Below are positions 31,880-43,088 of a DNA stretch of 64,000 bases, in pieces. A program made the position numbers and the translations under genes. The stretch's first letter is position 1, and the number at the start of each line of letters is the position of its first letter. Origin of the DNA: Aegilops tauschii subsp. strangulata (Eukaryota; Streptophyta; Magnoliopsida; Poales; Poaceae); contig NC_053036.3 in assembly GCF_002575655.3 (NCBI RefSeq), forward strand, positions 644,884,736-644,948,735. Reading direction: 5' to 3'. The notes under the pieces were generated by a model, which was given only the letters and a program-made list of their open reading frames with translations, was not told where the DNA came from and did not search any database.

Positions 31880-34800
31880 ATGGCCAGGGTATTAGCATTT
31901 TTCTGCTTCTTCTCCTTGTCGTGCATATGCTCCCATGCTCGGCTCCCTCCCTCTCCAAGGAGCAGCAATGCCACGGCTGACGAGCTCGCACTCCTCTCTT
32001 TCAAGTCCATTCTATCCTCCCGCTTGCTGGATTCATGGAACACGTCAAGCCACTACTGCAGCTGGCCAGGGGTTGCATGCGGCCGTCGTCACCCTGATAG
32101 GGTCATCTCGTTGCGGATGGGCTCCTTCAATCTATCGGGGCACATCTCACCATTCTTGGGAAACTTGTCCTTTCTCAGAGAGCTTGACCTCCGCGACAAC
32201 CAGCTCATCGGGCAGGTACCTCCAGAACTTGGCCGTCTCGGCAGACTTCAATTGCTCAACTTTAGCACGAATTTTCTCCAAGGCGAGATCCCAACTGAGA
32301 TTGGTGCCTTGAAGAATCTGTACATCTTGAACCTACAAGAGAATGGATTCTCCGGAGGGATCCCTCATTCTCTGGCAGACTTGCCGTGGCTCGAATTCTT
32401 GTTTTTATCCAATAATAGATTATTTGGTGAGATACCGTCATCTCTAGGCAACCTCTCCCTTATGCATCTTGATCTCATGGGTAACAACCTATCGGGACCT
32501 ATCCCTCCATCTCTGGGAATGATGTCCAGCTTATCATGGCTCAGCTTAGGCTACAATAATCTAAGTGGACCGATTCCGGTGTCTATTTGGAACATTTCCT
32601 CTCTGATGGGTCTAAGTGTCGAGCACAATATGCTAGGTGGCACATTGCCTTCAGAGGCATTCAGCTCACTTTCCTGTCTCGAGTTTATACTGATGGACAA
32701 TAATCTCTTTCATGGACGTCTACCAGCCTCAGTAGCGAATGTCACTAACGTGAAACGGCTCCAGTTTGGCCCTAACTTCTTCAGCGGCACTGTACCTGCC
32801 GACCTTGGAAGGTTAGGTTATCTCTTGTCCCTTGAGCTCTCAAGCACTTCGCTTGAAGCCAAAGAACCCAACGACTGGGAATTCATAACTGCGTTAACAA
32901 ATTGCTCCCAGTTACAAAATTTGGAATTAGGTTCCTCCAAGTTTGGGGGTGTCCTTCCTTCTTCAGTTTCTAACCTTTCCACTTGGCTAAAACGTTTAGA
33001 CCTTCAATCCAACACAATTTCAGGAAACATACCAAAAGATATTGGCAATCTCGCAAACTTAGAATATCTTGTGCTAGATAGTAACTCTTTCAGAGGGACT
33101 CTTCCCTCCACCTTTGGGAGGCTCAATAAACTTCAGCTTTTCTCTGTAGAAAACAACAAAATTAGTGGGTCAATCCCATTGACGTTTGGAAATCTTACAG
33201 ACTTGATCAGTTTAGAACTCCAAGCAAATGCTTTTAGTGGCAATATACCAAGCACGGTAGGAAACCTGACCAAGTTGTTGACACTGAACCTTGCCAGCAA
33301 CAAATTTTCAGGCCAAATTCCTATTGCGGTATTCAACATCTCCACACTTTCCCTAATTTTGGATCTGTCGTACAACAACTTTGAGGGATCAATACCACAA
33401 GAAATAGGGCATCTAAAAAATCTTGTAGAATTCCATGCTGAGTCCAACATGTTATCAGGTGAAATTCCTGTTGGCTTGGGTGAGTGCCAGCTTCTTCAGA
33501 ATATCTATATCCAAAACAATTTTCTAAATGGTACTATCCCGTCACTCCTTAGTCAACTGAAAGGTCTTCAAAATCTCGACTTCTCGAACAACAATCTTTC
33601 AGGTCTGATACCTAGCTTCTTAGGCAACCTTAGCACGCTCTATCAACTAAATCTTTCATTCAATAGCTTTGCCGGCCAAGTGCCAACCTTTGGTGTTTTT
33701 GCAAATTCTTCGGCGATCTCAATTGAAAACAATGGCAAACTCTGCGGAGGCATACCTACTCTACATTTGCCTCCTTGTTCATTGGACACACCAAAGAAAA
33801 GGCAGAGATTTCTTATAATTCCTATTTCCCTTTCTCTCGTTACAACAATTGTCCTACTTGCATTGCTATGCAAGCTCTGCATAGTGCACAAGAAAAGCAA
33901 ACAAAAGATACCTTCCACAACATCCAGACAAGGCCTCCCAATGATCTCTTATTTGCAGTTGGCAAAAGCAACGGATGGTTTCTCGTCAACAAATTTAATA
34001 GGTTCTGGATCATTTGGGTCAGTGTACAAAGGAGTCATAGGTGACCAAGCTGAAGAAAGTACAAACCTTGTTGCAGTGAAGGTGTTGAAAGTTCACACTC
34101 CTGGGGCACTTAAGAGTTTCATTGCTGAATGTGAAGCACTAAGAAATGTGAGGCACCGAAATCTTGTGAAGATAATTACGGCTTGCTCAAGCAACGATAA
34201 CAAGGGGAATGACTTCAAAGCTATTGTGTTTGACTTCATGCCAAATGGTAGTTTAGATGTTTGGCTACATCCTTATACAAATGAGCAAACAGAGCGTATG
34301 TACCTAGATCTACTTCAAAGAGTGACCATATTACTCGATGTGGCTTATGCATTGGATTATCTTCATTGCCAAGGCCCTGCACCTGTTGTACATTGTGATC
34401 TTAAGCCAAGTAACGTGCTCTTGGATGCTGATATGGTAGCCCACGTTGGAGACTTTGGACTTGCTAGGATTCTTGTTGATGAAAGTTCGTTCCGCCAGCA
34501 CTCAACGAGCTCAATGGGTCTTAGAGGAACAATTGGTTATGCTGCTCCAGGTTAGCCTAACATGTTTGCTTCCCACTTTTTATTTTGCTTGGATTCTCCA
34601 TCGCTCGCTCTTTCTTTACTGAAAAAAGGATTTTGCAATCAAAAGTTGTGGTGTATTTCTAAAAACATCAGTATAATGTTGCAATGCGGATTTACAATTA
34701 TTTGCATCCTCAAGGGTCTAATATTTTTTCCAAATCATCAATCCAGAGTATGGTGCTGGAAATATGGTGTCAACACACGGAGATATTTACAGCTTCGGAA

Positions 34801-35117
34801 TTCTTGTCTTGGAAACTATAACTGCTAAGAGGCCCACTGATAGCAGATTTGGACAAGGATTGGGTCTATGTGAGTATGTCGAGCTGGCCCTACATAATAA
34901 CAATGTGATGGGCGTTGTTGACTCAAGGCTGCCTTTGGACCTCAAAAGTGACCATCAGACCATTGATTATCATTCAAATAAGAAAAATGTTGATTGCCTC
35001 GTTTCAGTACTTAGACTTGGAATATCTTGCTCTCAGGAATCACCATCGTCTAGAATGCCAACACGGGGTATCATCAAGGAACTGAAGGCCGTCAAAGAAT
35101 CTTTGTCAACACAATGA
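31880..35117 (+). CDS. LRR receptor-like kinase, subfamily XII (Xa21/EFR type)
   Basis: Two exons, 31880-34550 and 34747-35117, with a GT-AG intron of 196 bp in phase 1. Coding length 3042 nt, 1013 residues. Order: signal peptide (about 1-21), LRR N-cap with CSWPGVAC near residue 56, about 20 LRRs of the LGNL/GxIP plant type, a C-cap ([13 protein letters not shown], about 620), a transmembrane helix (about 643-668), then a kinase with the glycine loop [11 protein letters not shown] (about 707), VAVKVLK (730), HCDLKPSN (838), DFGLAR (858) and APEYG across the splice site (about 890). Cys before the catalytic Asp makes it non-RD, as in known pattern-recognition receptors. All key residues are present and no break is seen. 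It should sit in the plasma membrane and sense an extracellular ligand; the ligand cannot be read from sequence. The kinase intron position is, to my knowledge, typical of Xa21-like genes. Confidence 0.93.
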
Positions 35118-36850
35118 AGACTATGAAAATTAAGTCTGTTATAATGTAATAATTAGAAATATTTTGTGTGGATGATATGTTCATGGATATCATTAAGCTC
35201 CTTTTCTGTAGGAGCTGATTGCTACGGTGATATTCCCAACAACTTGTGTTGAAGTAGTAGCCTTCTGGAGTATGTGTCAGAGCACAGGATAGTGGAATAC
35301 GACGTCTGTTATGTGTAATTAGAATCATAACAGTGACCAGTTCATAAGCCTCGGGTTCATGATGACTTGCTGGTGTTGTAGTGTAGTAGAAGTTTAGTCC
35401 CTGATTTACTACTTGTCAGTGATCATTCTCGAAAAACTAACTCCTTGTCAGCGATGGGAAATGTAATTAAGATACTTCGTCAAGAGCTGAGCTAAACATG
35501 TTTTACCTTTTGACAGACTGAGATCAACTTTATTTCCTGCGGGAGTCCAACCGATGCTAATTAAGGTCTGAACTCTGAAGCATCCTGCTTCGTCCCATTA
35601 AAGACTGAATGTCCATGGTTGAAACAGTTGTCTGCTAGATTGCTACTACTACTATGATCAGATGGAAATAAGGATTGACTTAATCAAGTGATCATTGTAG
35701 TTTCGAGCGCTGGCTAACCATTTATTCTTCTTGTGAGATAACTCATTTCTGATTTCCGTTGACTTTTTGTGTTTCTCTTTCCACAACCTGTATCTGAACG
35801 ATTGCAGATAAAGTGCATCTGAGAATGCAGAGCACTGATGTTTGGGAACTTTGTAAAATTAAAATACTTCCTCTGGTAATAATATAGTTCAGCACAAGAA
35901 AAATCATTGGAACACCGTGTAATCTTTGTCCATGGTGGATAGTGTTTGGGTAGTCAACTTTCTTTTTGAGAAATCATTTGGGTAATTAACTGAACTGGTG
36001 TAATGATCTCATGATGTAAATGGTCACGCCTACAGACTCCACGGCTGCAAGCGCCAATGAATCAAACCGATTAATACTTACGTATAACGCACTCTACTTC
36101 ACAAATTCAGATCAGATCAGAGTACATCAATCACCAACCACGGAATCAAGGCAAGGAGGCAACCGATTCTTGACATGGATTCAGAATGAAGTACGAGACG
36201 AGATCACTGTATGCACCTATGTTTGGATGGAGACGCCGCGCTGAAGGGAGTGGGAAAGCCGCGCCGAGCGGGCTCGCCGGAGAGGGAAGCGCGAAGGGAG
36301 AGCCGCGGGGACGAGATCTTCGGAGCTCACACCCTCGCGCCAGCGGTCGAATGGGCCGCCGGAGCTCGCTCACCGCCGCAGCATCTCTGCTGGCGGCTGT
36401 CGCCTGTCAGGGGACGGACTGCTGGGAAGGAAGGAAGAAGCGAAGAGACTGATCTTGGCCGCACATTTCACATCCTCTCCATTTCCCCCCAGCGATCTAC
36501 TACTAAGTATTAATTCTCCTCTCCATTTTCTTATATGCACGCGATTTATTTATATTAAAAAAGCAAACATGAGTTTTCCTATAGACACACCACGAAGTAC
36601 ACACAGAGAAACGACGAACGTCCGATATAGCAGGCTAAATCACATCCAAGTGCCCACATTACATCGGTGAATTCAACGGTTGAGATGAAATGTTCTGCCG
36701 GCAAACCCACCCTCGCACGTCATGCCAGACAACCCAACACCCAACGATCGCTACATCCCGAGCAAATTTCGAGCGGTTTCCTTTTTTCCTTGACGGTGAT
36801 TAACTGATGACCCTGCATGCAAGAAAATCAATTAAAGCTTGAGACATTAA
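35118..36850. other. 3' UTR and intergenic region
   Basis: AT-rich after the receptor kinase, then a GC-rich island at about 36220-36440 without a credible frame. No gene called. Confidence 0.5.
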
Positions 36851-36896
36851 CGGAGCTATGCATGCAGCCCTTCAGTCCAAACATTGCGCAGATCTG

Positions 36897-37100
36897 TTTC
36901 CGATCGCGATGCCACTTTCCACCTGGGGTCCTAGGGTATGGTCGCTCCCGGTCATCGGCAAGCTCCTTGACGTCATAGGCAAGCTGCCGCACAGATCCAT
37001 AGGGCGCCTCGCCGAACGATACGGCCCGCTGATGACGCGCCGGCTAGGCATGGTCGTCGTGAACGTTGCCTCCTCCACGACCACGGCCCAGGATCGATGC
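36897..37100 (+). pseudogene. Cytochrome P450 N-terminal relic
   Basis: Encodes a P450-like N-terminal stretch: GPRVWSLPVIGKLLDVIGKL, then HRSIGRLAERYGPLMTRRLG. The proline-rich hinge and the following block match plant CYP71-clade proteins in style. After about 37085 the frame is lost; open frames to 37470 do not resemble P450 sequence. No I-helix, ExxR or heme-binding motif follows. Confidence 0.65.
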
Positions 37101-37470
37101 CGAACGGCTGTCCTCCATGCGGCTTCACAGGGACGTGTTGCAGCCGCAGCTGCGGGACGATGTCCTCGGCATGCTCCGCGGCGTCCGGCTTGCCGGTGGA
37201 GGCCCGCCATTGTCGGCCACCCGACGTTCACATCCATGATGGACCTGCAGTGGCGCGTCATGTTGTCGGCCGCCACTGGGGACATGGACGCACGAGGCGT
37301 GGCCGCTGGCGAACAACGCTACACATGTACCGGCGGCGCGGAGCCCCTGCCGGTTCGAGATCCACACTGGTCTCTTCACCGCCGTCGCCGTGCACCCTGC
37401 TGCCAGTCAGCCCTCCTCCACCACTATCTCCTCGGCAAGCCGCTCCATCCATCGGTGCCTAGAAGGTAGC

Positions 37471-37929
37471 GACCATGCCATCTTTTTCCCTCTCAATCCT
37501 TCTTTTGTGTTGTTTGTGCATGGGACATTCAATGAACACACGAGAGCACGACGGCGGGTTCAGATAAGTTCTTTCCTCTGTCATGTCCCTCGCTCAATGT
37601 GCTCCTCCTGTATTTGCCTGAAACATCTAGGTTCTACGATTGAAAAAAACTAGATCTTCAAAATCACTAATTGAGGAGCATTCTTTACAAAAGTCATTCT
37701 AACCTCCCTAGGTTGCGACAAATGGTGCAAATGCACTGCGCCACTTGTCATAACCTCGAATTTTTCCCTTGTACATCCGTTTATTTAAAATGTTTTATCT
37801 TTTAAACAATGCTACCAAATTTCGAACCATTTTCACCATTTGATTCCTTGCGTCGAGATTTTCAAAACTAGATCTCATGTTGATAGATTTTGACGAGCTT
37901 TTTTTTCATGAAAAAACCCGGATAAAAGA
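37471..37929. other. Spacer
   Basis: Nothing recognised. Confidence 0.4.
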
Positions 37930-38330
37930 ATCGAACTGAGAGCACGTTTTTTTCCTTTTTGAAAGAGGCGCACCCGTGCCTTGCACAGAAGCAAACCTGT
38001 GCCTCTCATGGAAGGAAAAATATGTTATTTTTTGTTTCCGAGAGGAACGACTGTGCCCCTCGCGGAAGGTAAAAAAATAAAACATGTTTTTTTTCCAATT
38101 GCGAGAGGCACGGCCGTGCCTCGCAAGGAAGCAAAAAAACGCGTTCTTTCGCAAAAAAAAAATTCGAAAAAAAGTTGTGTCCAAAAGCTAAGAAAGACCG
38201 GAAAAACACCGAAAAAAACCATTTAAAAGTCGAAAACATGTGCGGAAAAATAAAGAAAAAACAAAAATCGGAGAGAGCACCCCGAGCACGACACGTGATG
38301 ACGGAGCGCACTCTCAGCCTACCCCAGATG
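37930..38330. repeat. GAGGCACGGCCGTGCCTC palindrome array
   Basis: About three degenerate units with CCGTGCCTC(T/G)CGGAAG-like words joined by A/T-runs. One unit (38104-38121) is a perfect 18-bp palindrome. Non-coding; typical of interiors of non-autonomous transposons. Confidence 0.6.
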
Positions 38331-38539
38331 ACCCTTGGGGAGACTCCCGAACGACTGCTCCTTCATTGATTGCTCCCATAGATCTCATAGTACAGTCGTT
38401 CGTGGGACTGCCAGTTCAGCTAGGCAACGTTAATACCACAAAGCAGCGCTAAAACGTTAAGAACACCTTGAGACTCCGGAGAGCGGACGTCCTGAACGCA
38501 GCGGCAGCTGAACGCAGCTATCCAGCGCACGTCCAGGCG

Positions 38540-39115
38540 AGGTGATTCACAGATTAAACTATGTTGACATGCAAAAAGGAGACATACACCGGTCCATACT
38601 TGTAAATACAGTGCCTCTCATGGTTGCGTGTGGAAGCTGCTGTCCTGACAGGCTATTGATGTGCTTTTTGACCGCGCGGCCACTGGCAAGGACGGAGGTG
38701 GGGGCGGCGGAGCTGGCATGGCCGCTGCCGGAGGGGGCCATGCGCGGGCTTCATCCGCCCCCAAACGACATCGAGGCGGCCAACTGCAGGGGGGCGGAGA
38801 GAGCGCGCAACGCGGACAACGGATCTAATCGACCTTGGACGGCGCGGGGATGTCCGGGGCTGGGAGATCAGGCCGGCGGCGGCTTCTTGTTTACCTGGCG
38901 GGGGCGCTGCCACGGGAGCTCCTACGCGAGCGCAAGAGCACGCGCTTTCTCTGGTCTCACGTTCTGGTCGGTCCGTACGGTCGTATTCGTCCTCGCGTCT
39001 GGAGTGCGTACTGCGTACCTTTCTTGTGTCAGGTCGTTCTGTCAGTCGTGGTCCTTCGAATACACATATACTCCACAAACGATAGGCAACGGTTGGCTAT
39101 ACTCTAACTAGCGTG
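38540..39115. other. GC-rich segment with an unrecognised 189-codon frame
   Basis: A plus-strand frame runs 38542-39111, but overlapping frames on both strands are also open because of GC content. The protein has no known domain or signal and no promoter is evident. I do not call it a gene. Confidence 0.25.
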
Positions 39116-39229
39116 CTTCCCTGATTCGAATCGCGAAGTCGCTGGCGCCGTAGATGCCGTGCGTGCAGATGCCACTGCGTCCAGCGCTGCACTTCTCGAA
39201 CACCTTCCACCAGAGAACAAAATATTTTT

Positions 39230-40270
39230 GAAATTTCCAACGCATTTTTTTTTTAAAAACATGAATGTTTTATGAAACCGGATCACCTTTAAAATTTGTT
39301 ACCAAATTAAAAGAAGAAAAACTCCAAAATTCCAACGCGAACAATTTTTTAGAAACAGGAACATTTTTTAAAAATCCAATACGAACATTTTTTTAATTGG
39401 CATACCATTTTTCCATCTCCTAAATAAGTTTGAAAACACTAATATGTTTTGAAATTGCTGAAAAAGTGGAACATTTTGTCAAACTCCCAATATAAAATGG
39501 AGACACGAACATTTTTAAAAAATTGCAAACAATTTTTGAAAGAGAAATATTTTTTCGAAATTTTGAACAACAATATTGTGAACACTTTAAACAAAAATTA
39601 ATGAATAATTTTTAAAATTCCTGAACTGTATTTAAAATTGTGAAGCTTTTTCGAATTTATGTACAACAATTGAAAAACAAAACGAAGCTTTTTGAGATTT
39701 TGTACATTTTTAAAATTCGGAACATTTTTTGGAAACTTGAGTTTTTATTGAAATTTCTGAACATTTTTTGGAAAAGGGCAACATTTTTTCAAGCTCCCCC
39801 AACAAAATTGAAGAGGCGAACATTTATATAAATTTGCTAACAATTTTTACAACAGAAACATTTTTTCGAAATCTTGAAAGAAAAGTTGTGAAATTTAAAG
39901 AACAGAAATTATGTAAGTTGTTTAAAAAACATTTTTTTAAAATTCCTAAACAATATTTGAAAATTGTGAACATTTTTCGAATTTTGAACCACAATGGAAA
40001 AATGAGAGGATTTTTTGAGATTTGGTACATTTTAAAAATGTGGAACATTTTTTGGAAGCTTGAATTTTATTTAAATTTCTGAACAATTTTGGGAAATGGG
40101 CTACATTTTTTCAAGCTCCCAAAAAATATTTGAAGACAAGAACATCTTTTCAAATTTGCAAACAATTTTTACAACGGAAACCTTTTTCAAGAAAAAGGTA
40201 TTTGAAATTTAATAAAAAACAATTTTTGAAATTATTGAACAATTTTTGAAAAATTCGGACATGTAGATAT
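39230..40270. repeat. AT-rich array with about 325-bp period
   Basis: Degenerate words of the GAACATTTTTT / TTTTGAAATT type. Larger units repeat about every 325 bases; for example TTTTTGAGATTT..TACATTTT..GGAACATTTTTTGGAA appears near 39690 and again near 40010. Non-coding. Confidence 0.65.
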
Positions 40271-40334
40271 GACAGCATTGTTCTTTATAAAATGGCGAGG
40301 GTGCCAAAAAACTGCTCTCTGTCAAGGTCTGTTT

Positions 40335-40640
40335 TCACAAACAACATCTTCTCACTAGCGTATTCCCAAGTCCCCTTGGTTGCAAAAACAATCTCTTCAC
40401 TAATACCACCCTACTTACCGAATAGAAACGTTTCGTAAACGAATCATCCTTCATCCCTGCCATGGGATCTACTACCATACGTGGAAGTAGGATATCATTC
40501 CTAAGGATGTAGAGCACCAGCTCAGACATGTAGACACTCCTAAGGTGATAATGCAGAGGCCGTTGAACCGACATCACTGTCCTCGGATTATCAGAGCAAA
40601 ATCTATCATGATACATCTGCACGTGTATATCTGTTAATTT
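40335..40640 (-). pseudogene. Extra copy of the F-box gene's terminal (FBD) exon
   Basis: Minus-strand coding-like sequence after a GTGCAG acceptor: a block with RPLHYHLRSVYMS, then ELVLYILRNDILLPRMVVDP. This repeats the terminal exon at 40724-41050 (VGIVELVLYILRN, then VVDP). It lies just downstream of that exon's stop, so it is a local duplication and probably not translated. Confidence 0.7.
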
Positions 40641-40723
40641 CATATGCGTTTTTATTCGAAGGGAGAGAACAAGCAGAAGAATACCATAATTAAGACTGTC
40701 CATTACATGCAATTCTAGTTCTT

Positions 40724-42590
40724 CTATAAAATCATGAGGATGTGACGGAACTCGACTTTGTCAAGGTGTTTCCTCGCAAACTCCCTGGCCGGCCGCAATT
40801 CCTCCTTGGTAAAACTAGGTCGAGCGAACTCCTGGCTACTATTGGCCTTGCTGACCGAATAGAATTGGCCAGTATATGGATATCCACAGTACATCCATAT
40901 CACTGGATCTACCACCATACGCTCGAGTACAGTACAATTTCGAAGGATGTAGAGCACCAACTCAACAATCCCCACCAGATCACAAAATCCAGTTACGTGT
41001 ACACTTTTGAGATGACGGCCCTGGCAGGAACTTCATCAGATTTATAAGATGATATCTGCACACATATATCCAACCATCAATTAATTTCAACATAAATTTT
41101 CTTTTGACCAAGCAGATCAAACATCAAAATAGATAAAATTACGATGATGATCAACAATTGAATCACTTACATGTAGTTCCAATTCTTCTAAGAGAGGAGC
41201 TAATTCCAAGAGGTTGACAAACCTTGTGACCCAGCCAGTATCCTCTGGAGTGTCTATGATATCAATGTTAAGGTTCAGATACCTCAGATGGAGGAAGGCG
41301 GTGTGGGTTTTACTGAACTTTTGCTCCTGGAACAGAACAGAAAAAATGCACAACCGCAATGAAATCAGTATGAGATCCACTGAGGTGGCAAGTCAATAGC
41401 TACAAATGCACCCCAAATATATATATGGTGACGGGATTATTATTTTCAAAGAAGTCACATAACAAACCTCGTCTTCAACAAGCACATGTACAAAGAGTTT
41501 ATGCACATAAGGAAGCGCAGCTGGAAGCTAGGCCAGGACGTAATCTAAAGCATCCTCACACCAGTTGTATCTAATGTTCTTGAACACAAAGGTTGCTTCT
41601 AACAACTTCGAAGATTCAATGAGGACAATTTGCGTCGGGCAGTCATCGAACTGAAATGTGGTAAGGTTCGGAGCACGCAACTGTATCGTTCCCACCGGAC
41701 ACTCGCGCACACTCAGGTGCTGCAACAGGCAGAGCTCCTGACATATACTAAAACTTGACAAGGGGCAGTCCTCCAGTCTTAAACTCTTGAGAAGAGCACA
41801 ACTTAGCAACAAACATTGGAGATCGTCTGCATCAATGGACACCATATGTAAGCTGAGTTTCTTCAAGTTTGTGATACCAGAGAAACTAGGAGGCAGCTTT
41901 AACCAGACATTGGCCATATGAAGAGACTTGACACAAGAGCCATTCGGGCCACTGAGTTTGCACAGTGGGACAACGTACTTGTCATCTTCATACACACTCA
42001 ATCCAATGAGATCAAGACCAATGTGCTTGGCCATTGACTCGGTGGAAAAGTTAATCCATCTATCGATGTGATGCATGTGATGCCTAGTGAGACCAAATTC
42101 GACAACGAACTTATCCACTGTACTAGTTGTCGTGGTGAAACTAGACCAAAACGGGCGCAACACATTATCCACTCTGGTGATGAACTCGGCAACCGTGGAT
42201 TCCCGATCAATATAGTATATGATTTTATTGCTGCCAAATAAGGTGTCTTTAGTGAACACCAGATCCGGGTGGCATAAACCTAGTCGCCACCATTCGCGGC
42301 ATAGTGCGCTCATTCTCACGGCTTGCTTGAGTGATAACCGTGACAATATGTCGCGTAGAACGTCCTGTAAACATGAGCAGTCAGTCAAGCAGCGGTAGTA
42401 GTTACATTCAATAGTCAAGCTTGTTAAGGTAGTTATTTAGCAGAGTAGGTAATTTGTATGAATAAAGTTTGCTGATACTTACGACGGGTAGAAAGTGAAG
42501 CTCCACTGTCACCTTTGATCTCACCATCCTACTGTTGGAAGCATCGCTCTTGTTTCTTATATAGTGCTCTTGACTGCTTGGTTTGTCCAT
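40724..42590 (-). pseudogene. F-box/LRR/FBD gene copy 2, with premature TAG
   Basis: Exon 1 is 42590-42483 (MDKPSSQEH...HFLPV, then GTAAGT). Exon 2 starts at 42364 after TTTACAG, and the join gives FLPVDVLRDILSRLSLKQAV, a good F-box. Exon 2 carries LRR-type sequence (VKSLHMANVWLKLPPSF, LLKSLRLEDCPLSSF) and ends at 41468 before GTTTGT. Exon 3 is 41326-41171 (LRYLNLNIDIIDTPEDT to LEELELH, then GTAAGT). The terminal FBD-type exon ends at 40724 (ARKHLDKVEFRHIL). An in-frame TAG at 41528-41530 (GAG expected, inferred) would stop the protein at 314 residues, after the F-box and part of the LRRs. The terminal exon also needs a downstream acceptor (before GRHLKSVHVTG) or carries a one-base shift. It would be an SCF adaptor if expressed; the short form could still hold SKP1. 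Confidence 0.75.
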
Positions 42591-42856
42591 TGGGCCGAGC
42601 AGACTAATGGCGAAGGATCGATCACATCAAGCTATAGATTAAAAACGATGCGCAGGAAAAACTTTGGTATGCCTCGTATTTTTCTTTAGTTCTTCTCTTG
42701 TTTTCTCAGCTTACAATCTCACGCAGAGGCTGTGCATATATATATATGCATAGATAACCGACCAAACACAAACCCACCGGTAGAGGAATTTTAATACAAC
42801 CCAGGCACATGCTGCTGCTAACCCCCGTACAAGCGCAAATACTAAGGCCAATGCTA
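42591..42856. other. Upstream region of F-box copy 2
   Basis: Contains a TA-rich palindrome GCATATATATATATGC near 42733. Nothing else recognised. Confidence 0.4.
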
Positions 42857-43088
42857 CAAATCAACCGGCTGATGCCAGGAAGATTTAAGCCGCCTCCCTG
42901 ACCGTTCGATCAGCCCCATCACACCCGTCGGATCTTTTCTCTCAGCTGGTCTGCATGGTCAACACACGCACGATCTCTTCCTCACATCGTACAACAGGCC
43001 CCTCTCTTGCTTCGACCTCGCAGCACCAGCAGCCGCCGGCGAGTGCTGCACCGGAGCCCAGGTAGCCGCCGCGACGCTTCACTGCGAC
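42857..43088. repeat. Left part of a GC-rich host element
   Basis: Starts with AATCAACCGGCTGAT, which resembles, inverted, AATCAGCCGGATGTTT at about 47659-47674. The hAT element (43089-46789) interrupts this host element. Confidence 0.4.

Noticed and set aside
36858..37469. Complete P450 gene
   Set aside because: Only the N-terminal stretch fits; no ExxR or heme-binding motif and the frame is lost.
38542..39111. Plus-strand gene of 189 codons
   Set aside because: No domain, no promoter, and overlapping open frames on both strands caused by GC content.
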